A stretch of 34,055 nucleotides of DNA, taken from assembly GCA_910585945.1 (NCBI GenBank), contig CAJUHZ010000023.1, forward strand, positions 1 to 34,055, written 5' to 3'. Each line of letters opens with the position of its first letter. Position 1 is the first letter of the stretch. A program made the position numbers and the translations under genes. Shown here in pieces: positions 14,633 through 22,565 of the stretch. Origin of the DNA: an uncultured Bilophila sp. GTDB taxonomy: Bacteria; Desulfobacterota; Desulfovibrionia; Desulfovibrionales; Desulfovibrionaceae. The notes beneath the pieces are model-generated. The model had not been told where the DNA came from, ran no database searches, and was given only the letters and a program-made list of their open reading frames with translations.

Positions 14633-14722
14633 GAAGTCATTTCATGATTCGCATGAAATGGCTTCCAACGCCAGACGAGAGTCTGGCGCGGCGCGAAAAG
14701 CGCCGTGAAGCCAAAAACCACG
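14633..14722 (-). repeat. Structured ~100-bp repeat, copy D (inverted)
   Basis: The reverse complement matches copies A-C from GTGGTTTTTGG to GACTTC, with CACGGCGC in place of the TTCACGGCGC context and the perfect third stem CGCCAGAC/GTCTGGCG. The left arm of the first stem is lost. A different small hairpin (CGGCAAA/TTTGCCG) lies on that side. It sits between the tssM stop and the transglycosylase start. Confidence 0.88.
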
Positions 14723-14782
14723 CCGAACACGCCGGCAAACCGCGTTTTGCCGCGCCTGTCCCTCTCCGCGGAGAAGCGACGG

Positions 14783-17700
14783 CTATTGCAAGGTTGTCGG
14801 CAGTGTGAAGGAACATACGGCAGGATCAAAAGGATTCAGCTTGTTTCTGAACTGGATGAGGAATTGCGCCCAACCGCCGTTTTGCCGTATTTCTACAAGA
14901 CAGGTGTTGTTCTCCTGTTTCTTGATCGTTCCTGCTTGCAGGATACGGAACATCGCCCAGTCCCCCCGGGTATCGTTGCGCTGGGAGATGCCGTTCAGAT
15001 CCGTCATTTCCAGACTTGCGCGGCTGTGATTGCCAGGCCATGAAAAGTTTCTCCCCTGCACCATGCCATGCCAGTAGCTCACAGCTTCGTTATCTATGGA
15101 GAAGGTGACTTGTTTCCGGGAAGCGTCAAGCGCGTACGGTTCCATGGTGAAGTTGATGCCAAGCTCACGCCCGGAGGAGAAGAATGCGCTCTGTACGCGG
15201 TTCGCCCGCGTCAATTGGGCCAAATCCTGAGAAGAAAGCGGAAGGGTTTGCCCCATGATGCTGCGAAGCGTGCCGTTGCTGTTGATGAACGGGCGCAGAT
15301 ACGCATCATAGAAACTGTCAAGCGTCCCTCCGGACCGGAAAAAGGAACTGAAGGAATCAAGGCTGACGTCGTGATTGGTTTGACTGTTGAATGGATAATA
15401 CGGGCTGAGATCGCGCGTATAAACATGCACAACACGTTGCAGATATGCCTGGTTGATATAGTCCGCGGCAAGGAAAAGCATACGCCGCAACGAACCCGAG
15501 GGAACGCTTTCATACCACCCCCGCACGGGCGAGGGCAGTTTTCTCGCGGCATTTTCCAGTTCGCGCAAGGTTTCATCCCTGTTGTCCGCGATTTCCAGAA
15601 GCGCTGTAAAAACGCGCTGTGCCGGGTCATCGCTGCTGTGCAGTTTCGTCAGATATGTGGATGTGTTGGCCATGGCGTCGTGCGCGGCCCTGAGGGCCGG
15701 GGCCGGGTTGCCGTCAGGGTCGATCAGGCTGAGCAACGGCAGAAAATACTGACGTATTGCGAGCGCGTCCTTTTGCGCGGCGGCCCGCGCCCTGGCTTTG
15801 GCCGCCGTCAGCTTGTCGGCGGCGCTTTGGGTGACGGCCTTGCCGACCTGTGCGCCGAGGGCGCTCCCGATTTTACGGGCGGCCTGCTTTTGGGCCTGAT
15901 CGGCAACCGCCCCGGCCACCGGATCTGTCTTGTCCTCCGCAAGGATGAGATTGGTGTTGTCCCGTACTTCCCGTAAAACAAGGGCCACGGGAGAAACCCC
16001 GGCCGTCAGCCTTTCAGCGGTGTTGGCGGCGGCGGAAAGCGTTCTGGGCGCCGGCACATTGAGTTTCCGCACGGCCTCTGTCCAAAATCTGGTATAGTCG
16101 CGAAAGTACATGGCCCGGACATCCTTGTAGATGCGATCCATGTCCAGAGAACTGAGCGTGAGGGGGTTTGAACCGAAAATCCAGCTGTCATCGGTCATGC
16201 TCCTGATAATGGCCGGGCAGCGTTCCACGCAGTATTCCTCGTATCCCTTCCGGGTATAAAGATAGGGGATACGGTAGGTATCGCCATCAAATGGCGACAT
16301 GCTTTCCCCCAGGCTTGATCTGAACGTGAAGGGAGGTTTGCCGCCTTCCTGCGCCTCCTCCTTCATTTGCTGATAGGCCAGTTCCGCCAATGGAATTTTC
16401 AGCAGCGCCTGGCGCGCCCTGTTCAACAGAGCCTGATCCGGTTCGACGGGGCGAATGCCATGAAGCATGGCGTAGTCCATATGGCGCGCCAGAGCCGCCT
16501 GGGCTGGCGCGTCTCCCATAAACAGCGAAGACCACTGGCGTCCCAGCCAGTCGGAAACGAAATCCCGTTTGAGGTGTTTTGGTTCGCACAGCATCAGGTA
16601 CGCGCGGAGAGCCGGTTTGAGTTCTCCGACGTTTTTCAGAGACTGTTCGATTTTTTGCGCGGCGGTTTGACGCGCTTGCGGAAGCAGACGATCATTGAGT
16701 TCACCAAGGTAGGCGGCTCTGGCGGCATCTCCCATGGCATCGCCCTGATACAAACCAAGGCCGTATGAGATGCCCGAATCTTCAGATGGATTGTAAATGT
16801 GCAATGTCTTTTCAATGATATCCAATTCGGGCAGTACAGCCCTTGCGTCCTGCGGATCCGGAAGCGAGGCGCGCTGTTCTGAAAAGGAAGAATGAAGATC
16901 GGAAATGGATTCAATATTCAAATAATTGTTTATAAAGCTGATCCCAAGAAAGCTCGCCGCAAAGATGAAGAAAGCCGTTGCCGCAAGTTGCAGTCCATGA
17001 CGGCGCAAACGGAGCGCCCAAAGATTCTCCCTGTCCGCTCCCGCCAGGCTTGCTTCCGGAATGACGCAATCCTGCAACAGGCGAAGGATGAAGAAACCTT
17101 TTGCGTAATCTCCCTGTGACGGTTGAAAGCCTGTCTGGAAGGCAAGCTCGCCCCCTCTGGCCGCCGATTTGAGCACGTCCTGAGAGGACAGGGCGCTCGT
17201 GAAAAAGAAGCCCCTGAACATGACGGGTCTGTGATAGCGGGAGGCTCCGAAAGCCTCCGTGATGAAGTCTTCAATATTCGGACCAAGCGCGGCCAGCTCC
17301 TGGGGAAAGCGGAAGATGTCGCCACGCGCGGCAATGTCCCGCTCCTGATGTATCTTGGAGATGATTTGCGCGTTCAGGGTCCGGAGCATTTCCGCCGTTT
17401 CGCCGCGAAGTTTGCCCATGTCCATGCTGAATCCCTTTCCGGCTGGACAACCGAACATCTGTTCGCGCTCCGCACGGGGGAGTTGGGCAAAAAACTGGGC
17501 GAAACCCGGCGCCGCATCGCATTTGGTGAATACCAGAAAAACCGGAACATGGGTCCGAAGAGTCTGGAGCACTTCGCTCAGCCTCTCCCTGATGGTCCGG
17601 GCGAGGTGTTCGCGCCGGGGGGCGTCGGCATCCATGATATCGCGTATGCTTACGCAGACAATGACGCCATTGGCCGGTTTGGCGGGGCGGACATGAAAAA

Positions 17701-18331
17701 TGCGCTTCAGAAGCAGTTGCCAGAGACCGCCCTGCCGGCTTTCCCGCCGGCTGTCCGTGTAGCTCCCGGGGGTGTCGATGAAGACAGCCTGATTGGCGAA
17801 CATGGTCTCGCAGCGCGTTGTCGCCTTCAGTTGATAGAGATGGCGATCCGCCTGTTCATTGAGCGGAAACTGCAAGCCGGAATTGAGCAGGAATGAAGTC
17901 TTGCCGCAATTTTCCGGGCCTATGACCAGAAACCAGGGGAGGTTGTAGCGCGAGCGGTTGCTGTCGCTGTAGAAATTCGAGCATGTAACAATACGGATGG
18001 CATTTTTTATTTTATCCCGTATGTAATCCTTTTCCTCACGGAGGGCGGCCCGCTCCTGTTCCGTTTGTTCGGCGGCGGCAGCCTTTTCCGGGTCAGCGAG
18101 TTCCTTTTTCTTGCGGCGGGAATAAAAGACGGCAATGAACAGTCCCCACAGAAAGACCAGAACCAATGTCGCCACCAGCCTTGAGACGACGCTTTCCAGG
18201 ATCTTGTGTTCCGCAATGGCCACATACGGGCCGAGGAACCATGCAAGCAGGACAAAAAACAGCGTCAGCGCAAGGGCGAGAACCCACGGGGCCGTCAGCG
18301 AGTTCGCAAGCGCCCGGAAAAATGCCCTCAT
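14783..18331 (-). CDS. tssM: T6SS membrane-complex protein TssM (IcmF/VasK)
   Basis: 1182 residues. TssM is the inner-membrane, periplasm-spanning core of the envelope complex, binding TssL in the membrane and TssJ at the outer membrane. Two membrane helices lie at about 15-35 and 50-70, then a cytoplasmic GTPase-like domain with Walker A GPENCGKTS (138-146) and the FIDTPG motif. A third helix follows at about 445-468 and then the long periplasmic region ending in the TssM C-terminal beta-domain (FSWPGNHSRASLEM near the end). Keeping Walker A suggests nucleotide binding. The start has AGGAGG six bases upstream and overlaps tssL by 4 bases. Confidence 0.97.
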   Translation of the reverse strand: MRAFFRALANSLTAPWVLALALTLFFVLLAWFLGPYVAIAEHKILESVVSRLVATLVLVFLWGLFIAVFYSRRKKKELADPEKAAAAEQTEQERAALREEKDYIRDKIKNAIRIVTCSNFYSDSNRSRYNLPWFLVIGPENCGKTSFLLNSGLQFPLNEQADRHLYQLKATTRCETMFANQAVFIDTPGSYTDSRRESRQGGLWQLLLKRIFHVRPAKPANGVIVCVSIRDIMDADAPRREHLARTIRERLSEVLQTLRTHVPVFLVFTKCDAAPGFAQFFAQLPRAEREQMFGCPAGKGFSMDMGKLRGETAEMLRTLNAQIISKIHQERDIAARGDIFRFPQELAALGPNIEDFITEAFGASRYHRPVMFRGFFFTSALSSQDVLKSAARGGELAFQTGFQPSQGDYAKGFFILRLLQDCVIPEASLAGADRENLWALRLRRHGLQLAATAFFIFAASFLGISFINNYLNIESISDLHSSFSEQRASLPDPQDARAVLPELDIIEKTLHIYNPSEDSGISYGLGLYQGDAMGDAARAAYLGELNDRLLPQARQTAAQKIEQSLKNVGELKPALRAYLMLCEPKHLKRDFVSDWLGRQWSSLFMGDAPAQAALARHMDYAMLHGIRPVEPDQALLNRARQALLKIPLAELAYQQMKEEAQEGGKPPFTFRSSLGESMSPFDGDTYRIPYLYTRKGYEEYCVERCPAIIRSMTDDSWIFGSNPLTLSSLDMDRIYKDVRAMYFRDYTRFWTEAVRKLNVPAPRTLSAAANTAERLTAGVSPVALVLREVRDNTNLILAEDKTDPVAGAVADQAQKQAARKIGSALGAQVGKAVTQSAADKLTAAKARARAAAQKDALAIRQYFLPLLSLIDPDGNPAPALRAAHDAMANTSTYLTKLHSSDDPAQRVFTALLEIADNRDETLRELENAARKLPSPVRGWYESVPSGSLRRMLFLAADYINQAYLQRVVHVYTRDLSPYYPFNSQTNHDVSLDSFSSFFRSGGTLDSFYDAYLRPFINSNGTLRSIMGQTLPLSSQDLAQLTRANRVQSAFFSSGRELGINFTMEPYALDASRKQVTFSIDNEAVSYWHGMVQGRNFSWPGNHSRASLEMTDLNGISQRNDTRGDWAMFRILQAGTIKKQENNTCLVEIRQNGGWAQFLIQFRNKLNPFDPAVCSFTLPTTLQ

Positions 18332-19236
18332 GGCTGTACCTCCTGAAGATTGCCCGCTATCCGGGACATATCGTCAAGCAATGGCTCCGCATGTTTTTCC
18401 AGGATAGTGGAAAAGCCGACGAATGTTACTCCGATGGCAAAGAGGAAGACAGCGAGCACCAACCATACGGGAATATAGGCATGTATGCGATCGCGTTCCC
18501 TGGGCGGCTCAACCTTTTCACAGAGATCTTGCGGGGGTTCGCCCCGCAGAAGACGAATCTGCTTGTAGACCTTGTCCCGCAATGCTTCCAGGGCAATCGG
18601 GCCACGTTCCCTGACGCCGAATTTTCCTTCAAACCCAAGGCTCAGGAGAAGGTAGATGAGTTCCAGAATATACAGATTGCGTGCCGGCTGTTGCATGCAG
18701 CGATCAAGAATTTGAAAAAATTTCTCCCCGCCCCATGTTTCATTGTGGAAGGTGGAAAGCAACCCGTGTTTTCCCCATTCCCCATTTTCACCGTGCAGAG
18801 AGATCGAGACTGTTTCATCCACAGCGGTACACAATACATAACGGGAAGCTATGATCTGCGCCTGCTCGATATCGGAAGAAGCCAGGGCGCGGCTTTCAAA
18901 GGCTCGTATTTCCGCTTCAAGACGAGCGCGGAGGTGTTCGATATTTTCGTTGCGGGCGGGCGGATTTGCATTCTCCTGATGCCGGAGGGGCTGTTCCCTG
19001 TGCGTCGCGCGGATGCGTACAATAGACAGCAGCAGGTCTGATGCGGCATTGACCAGGGGATTCAACCCGGAACTGTAATTGCTGACGGAGGTCTGTTGCG
19101 CCACATAGGGAATGGAGCTTCGCGCCCTGTTCGCGTCCGATGTCGCGACTGGCCGAAAGGAAGAAGGCAGACCGGGATCCGGCCTGGGCTGTTCCATGTT
19201 CAGGAAGACGGTTTGATCTCTATCCGCCTGTTTCAT
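18328..19236 (-). CDS. tssL: T6SS membrane-complex protein TssL (DotU/IcmH type)
   Basis: 302 residues. The DotU cytoplasmic helical domain runs from about residue 60 to 225 (NPLVNAASDLLLSIVRIR, YVLCTAVDETV, GEKFFQILDRCMQQP, LELIYLLLSLGFEGKFG). One membrane helix lies near 253-272 (IPVWLVLAVFLFAIGVTFVGF) and a short periplasmic tail follows. There is no OmpA-like peptidoglycan-binding extension, so wall anchoring must come from another protein. The N-terminal ~50 residues are low-complexity. It has a good ribosome site (AAGGAGTGACCC before ATG), and its stop overlaps the tssM start. Confidence 0.96.
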   Translation of the reverse strand: MKQADRDQTVFLNMEQPRPDPGLPSSFRPVATSDANRARSSIPYVAQQTSVSNYSSGLNPLVNAASDLLLSIVRIRATHREQPLRHQENANPPARNENIEHLRARLEAEIRAFESRALASSDIEQAQIIASRYVLCTAVDETVSISLHGENGEWGKHGLLSTFHNETWGGEKFFQILDRCMQQPARNLYILELIYLLLSLGFEGKFGVRERGPIALEALRDKVYKQIRLLRGEPPQDLCEKVEPPRERDRIHAYIPVWLVLAVFLFAIGVTFVGFSTILEKHAEPLLDDMSRIAGNLQEVQP

Positions 19237-19239
19237 GGG

Positions 19240-20571
19240 TCACTCCTTGATTGCCCAGAATTGGAGCTGGAGTCCCGGAAAGGTTCCCGAAATATAAAAG
19301 GCGAACCCTCCGGAAAGTTCCATCTGCGCAAGCTCTTCCGAAGTGAATTCCAGGTGAAAATAGCTTTTGCCGGCATGAAACGGAATCTGACGCGGCGCAA
19401 CGGCAAGCGCGGAAATCTTGATGCCCGGCAACTGGCGGTTGACCAGATCCCGGATATTCTCAACCGTACCGATTTTCAGTTGACGCGGCAGAGAAGTCCG
19501 CAGGTCTTCCTGATTCATGTCGGCTGAGGCCACCAGCACAAAGCTGGCGGACGACAGGAGATTGCGATCATGAATGGGGGAAACCGTGATGCCGTATTTT
19601 CTTTGTTGCAGGGGCAATTCGATCGCATGTTGTTCAAGAACCATGCTGAGCGCAAAGCGGGCCAGCTCCATCAGGTCGGCAAAACATTTGTATTGTTCCC
19701 TGTGGCTGTAGTCGGGCAAGTCTCCGGGGCGTTTCTCGTTTTCAACATAGGACGCGAGTTCGCCAACCAGAGAAAGAAGACGGCGATAGAAATCTTCCGG
19801 TGTGATATGGGGCGTCTTGTCGAGATGCTTGAATTCCGGCTCCGCCTTGTTCAGGCATTGAAGCAGCATGAAGTCCGCAATTTCCGCGGTGCCTGTATTG
19901 CCCGCGCTGCTGATCCGGCGGGCGAGCTGGTCGGCCCTGTGGCTGATAAGGCCGATGATTTCGCGCAAATAGCCGGACAGGAGCGACGATGCCCCCAGAT
20001 GCATGAACGTCGGGGTAAAGTCCTTGTCAGCGAGGATGGATTTGTCCGGCCGGCATTCCACAATATGGAGAATCGGCAGAATGACATGACCGCTGCGGCT
20101 GGTGTCATCTTCAAACATCAGCTTGAGATCGGGGCGTGCGCACTGAATGGCGCGTTCACGCATGTCGCCGGCTATATTGGAGCATATCGTATGGGCATGA
20201 GCGACAAAACGTGTGGACAATCCCATGTTTCTTTCATCGCGGATTTCGGATGATCCCTCCAGTACAATGGGAAGCGCGAGCACAACCTGACGGTTCATTG
20301 TCCCCGGCTCCACATCAAACGACAAACCCTCCTGACCGTGGCCTATTTCAAAGAGACTGCCGTCCGGAAAGATCCCTTTTGCCTTGCTGAGTACAACCTT
20401 GCCCAGATTGAGATATTGTTCGTCGATCACAAACTCGGTGAAGCCCCAGCCGTAGCGGCTCAACAGCAGGCCACGCTGTGAGAGTTGCGACTCTGTGTAT
20501 CTGTCCTGCTGCTGAAAATGTACAGGACAAAGTTGCAGCCCTTCCGTCCATACGACACGTTCCGTCAACAT
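19240..20571 (-). CDS. tssK: T6SS baseplate protein TssK
   Basis: 443 residues, the usual length. It opens with the family signature VVWTEGLQLCPVHFQQQDRY and continues with the conserved LLSRYGWGFTEFVIDEQYL region. The C-terminal domain ends in LSGGFAFYISGTFPGLQLQFWAI, the part that contacts the membrane complex. TssK trimers link the baseplate to TssL/TssM in the cytoplasm. The start has AAGGAAG upstream; tssJ ends 9 bases before it and tssL begins 3 bases after its stop. Confidence 0.97.
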   Translation of the reverse strand: MLTERVVWTEGLQLCPVHFQQQDRYTESQLSQRGLLLSRYGWGFTEFVIDEQYLNLGKVVLSKAKGIFPDGSLFEIGHGQEGLSFDVEPGTMNRQVVLALPIVLEGSSEIRDERNMGLSTRFVAHAHTICSNIAGDMRERAIQCARPDLKLMFEDDTSRSGHVILPILHIVECRPDKSILADKDFTPTFMHLGASSLLSGYLREIIGLISHRADQLARRISSAGNTGTAEIADFMLLQCLNKAEPEFKHLDKTPHITPEDFYRRLLSLVGELASYVENEKRPGDLPDYSHREQYKCFADLMELARFALSMVLEQHAIELPLQQRKYGITVSPIHDRNLLSSASFVLVASADMNQEDLRTSLPRQLKIGTVENIRDLVNRQLPGIKISALAVAPRQIPFHAGKSYFHLEFTSEELAQMELSGGFAFYISGTFPGLQLQFWAIKE

Positions 20572-20580
20572 GGCGCTTCC

Positions 20581-21222
20581 TTACTTGTCGGTTACCTGCT
20601 TTGATCGGGGCAGAACGGAACCAGGGGCGGAAGCGGCCGGAGTGGAATCGGGAGGCGCATTTCCTTCTTCCCCGGAAGGAGCGGAAGCCGCCGGCTCGGG
20701 ATCCTTTTTCTCTTCGCCATTGCCGAGGCGCTCCTGGTAGTTCCTCACGCTTTCTTCCGAAGACCAATCCTTGCCGGGATCAATGACGATCAGGGAGGCG
20801 TCGTTGAGTTCAAGGCGGATCTTGTTGCTCTTTTCAGGATTTACGGGAACCACGGTTCGCCATCTGGCCCGTTCCATTTGTCTGAACCCGGCCAGGACGC
20901 CTACATATCGGGTCTCGGGCATGGGCACATATTCCACGGTGCGGGCTTCGCCGGGTACAAAGGTAAGCTCGTCCATCGCCACGAGATCAGATCCCAGAGC
21001 TTTCATCGGCTCCATGAAAAGCAGTTGAAATTCCCCCTGGCGAAAAGCCATGTCGCTTCGCATTTCATACATCTTGACAATGAGGGGCGATGGACGCCCC
21101 GAACTGTCAGGATTCACATTGGGCTGACTTGCGACTTCCATGGTGACGCGCGGGGAGGAGCAGGCATTCAGCAGAGAAAGCATTGCCAGCACAAGTGTGC
21201 AAAGCAGTGTGCGGAGCGTCAT
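20581..21222 (-). CDS. tssJ: T6SS outer-membrane lipoprotein TssJ, with extended tail
   Basis: 213 residues. The signal peptide ends in the lipobox LLNAC (Cys21), so it is lipid-anchored, and it holds the tip of TssM at the outer membrane. The core transthyretin-like beta-sandwich follows (PSPLIVKMYEMRSDMAFRQGEF, FVPGEARTVEYVPMPETRYVGVLAGFR, NKIRLELNDASLIVID). Beyond about residue 150 there is an extra ~60-residue tail rich in Glu, Pro, Ala and Ser, absent from the typical ~150-180 residue family member. The start ATG overlaps the fha stop by 4 bases and has AAGGAG upstream. Confidence 0.93.
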   Translation of the reverse strand: MTLRTLLCTLVLAMLSLLNACSSPRVTMEVASQPNVNPDSSGRPSPLIVKMYEMRSDMAFRQGEFQLLFMEPMKALGSDLVAMDELTFVPGEARTVEYVPMPETRYVGVLAGFRQMERARWRTVVPVNPEKSNKIRLELNDASLIVIDPGKDWSSEESVRNYQERLGNGEEKKDPEPAASAPSGEEGNAPPDSTPAASAPGSVLPRSKQVTDK

Positions 21223-22514
21223 TTCTTGTCTCCTTGACGATGAGTGAAGGCGGGGTGAAGCGTTCGCACCTGCATCTCGTAGGCCCGGGCGAAGTCGTCC
21301 AGAAAGAATGCCGCGAAGCCGTTGCTGTCATCACGCAGTGCTGTGTGGAGGCGGACATAGGTGTCCCACAGACGCCGCGTCCGCGCAAACCGTACGGTTC
21401 CGGCCCCGTCCAGTTTCGACTCGACAGCCTCGGGGCTGATTCGCGTCAATATGGCCTGGGCCGCGGCGCGTGCTCCGGCCAGCACGCCCATGCTGTGGCT
21501 GTGCAGATCCTCGAAGCCGTGCTGCATTGCCTGGACCGGGGACAAAAAATCATCGCAGGGAGAATCCAGCAGATAATTGAGGGCGGCTCTGGCCGTGGGC
21601 GAAAACTTCAGGGGGTTGTTATTGGCCAGCGTCATGGTGGTGACAGGCAGGCGGAGTTCATTTTTGCTGTCGGCCCTGTTGCGCAGAGCCTGAAGCATGC
21701 CGTCCACCGCGGCCGTCATCAGATCGGCGGCCTGGAGCATGATCCGCTCGCGCTCCTCTTGCGATGCCGGAGCGCGGGCAAACCCCAGCGCCCGGAAAAA
21801 GGCCTCAACTTCACGGGCCGGCGCGTCGGGGGCGTCATGTCGGGGCGGCGCGTCGGCAGGGGGCGGCGTTTCGGCTGGCGGAATGGCGTCCCCGGGCGGG
21901 AGGGGGGCTTCGTCCGGGGCTGCTTCCTCTCCATCGTTGTCTTCATTCCAGTTTTCCGGAACAAGGACGATTGGCGGCATGGATCCGAGCGGCGCTTCCG
22001 TATGATCCGACTGAAATGATGGTTTTTCCGGCGCGGCGCCCAGCAGGTCGCTGTAGAGTCCAAGCCTCTTGCGGGCACTGAGTTCATCCTGCTGTTCCAG
22101 AGCCACAAGCGGATCGTCCGCCAGAACGCTGTCGTTGGGAATCAGATCCTCGGCCTGCATTTCCTGCACGGACAAATACGAATCCGGCTTGTGCAAAAGC
22201 CTGGCCTGAATGCTGTATTCACCTATTAAATAGGTATCTCCATGTTCTATTTTATATTTTTTACCCTTTTCAAGGCGTTCCCTGCCGAGGGCATTATATA
22301 TGCCATTGGTGCTTAAATCTTCAATAACAAAATTTGCATGTTCAAAACTGATCAGACCATGTTTTCGCGAGATTTGATTTGTTTTGTCTGGAAGGAACCA
22401 TTCGCACTCTTTATCACGTCCCAAATAGCCGCCTACTTCACTGAATACATGCTGTCTGTTATCATGAGGAAGAGAAAATTTTTGTCGACTGATAATTTCC
22501 AGCATGAGTTCCAT
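21219..22514 (-). CDS. tagH: FHA-domain T6SS scaffold, TagH/Fha type
   Basis: 431 residues. The N-terminal FHA domain (about 25-95) shows GYLGRDKECEWFLP, ISRKHGLISFE and DLSTNGIY, the residues that bind phosphothreonine. A Pro/Glu/Ala-rich linker (about 185-235) leads to a C-terminal helical T6SS-specific domain (AREVEAFFRALGFA, MLQALRNRADSKNELRL, TARAALNYLLDSP, FLDDFARAYEMQ). Such proteins are switched by the PpkA/PppA pair, both encoded further downstream in this cluster. The FHA-coding part is visibly more AT-rich than the rest of the gene. It overlaps tssJ by 4 bases and starts 51 bases after the regulator gene, with AAGGA upstream of the ATG. Confidence 0.94.
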   Translation of the reverse strand: MELMLEIISRQKFSLPHDNRQHVFSEVGGYLGRDKECEWFLPDKTNQISRKHGLISFEHANFVIEDLSTNGIYNALGRERLEKGKKYKIEHGDTYLIGEYSIQARLLHKPDSYLSVQEMQAEDLIPNDSVLADDPLVALEQQDELSARKRLGLYSDLLGAAPEKPSFQSDHTEAPLGSMPPIVLVPENWNEDNDGEEAAPDEAPLPPGDAIPPAETPPPADAPPRHDAPDAPAREVEAFFRALGFARAPASQEERERIMLQAADLMTAAVDGMLQALRNRADSKNELRLPVTTMTLANNNPLKFSPTARAALNYLLDSPCDDFLSPVQAMQHGFEDLHSHSMGVLAGARAAAQAILTRISPEAVESKLDGAGTVRFARTRRLWDTYVRLHTALRDDSNGFAAFFLDDFARAYEMQVRTLHPAFTHRQGDKK

Positions 22515-22565
22515 GTCGAGTATCCTTTACATCTGCATCATGTATATACAGGATATCCGGTTATT

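Noticed and set aside
4591..14722. CRISPR array
   Set aside because: The ~100-bp repeats are kilobases apart, in both orientations, with no regular spacers and no cas genes.
14626..14808. 60-codon plus-strand frame across repeat copy D
   Set aside because: The reading is that of the repeat itself (similar text appears from copy B) and has no ribosome site; treated as non-coding.
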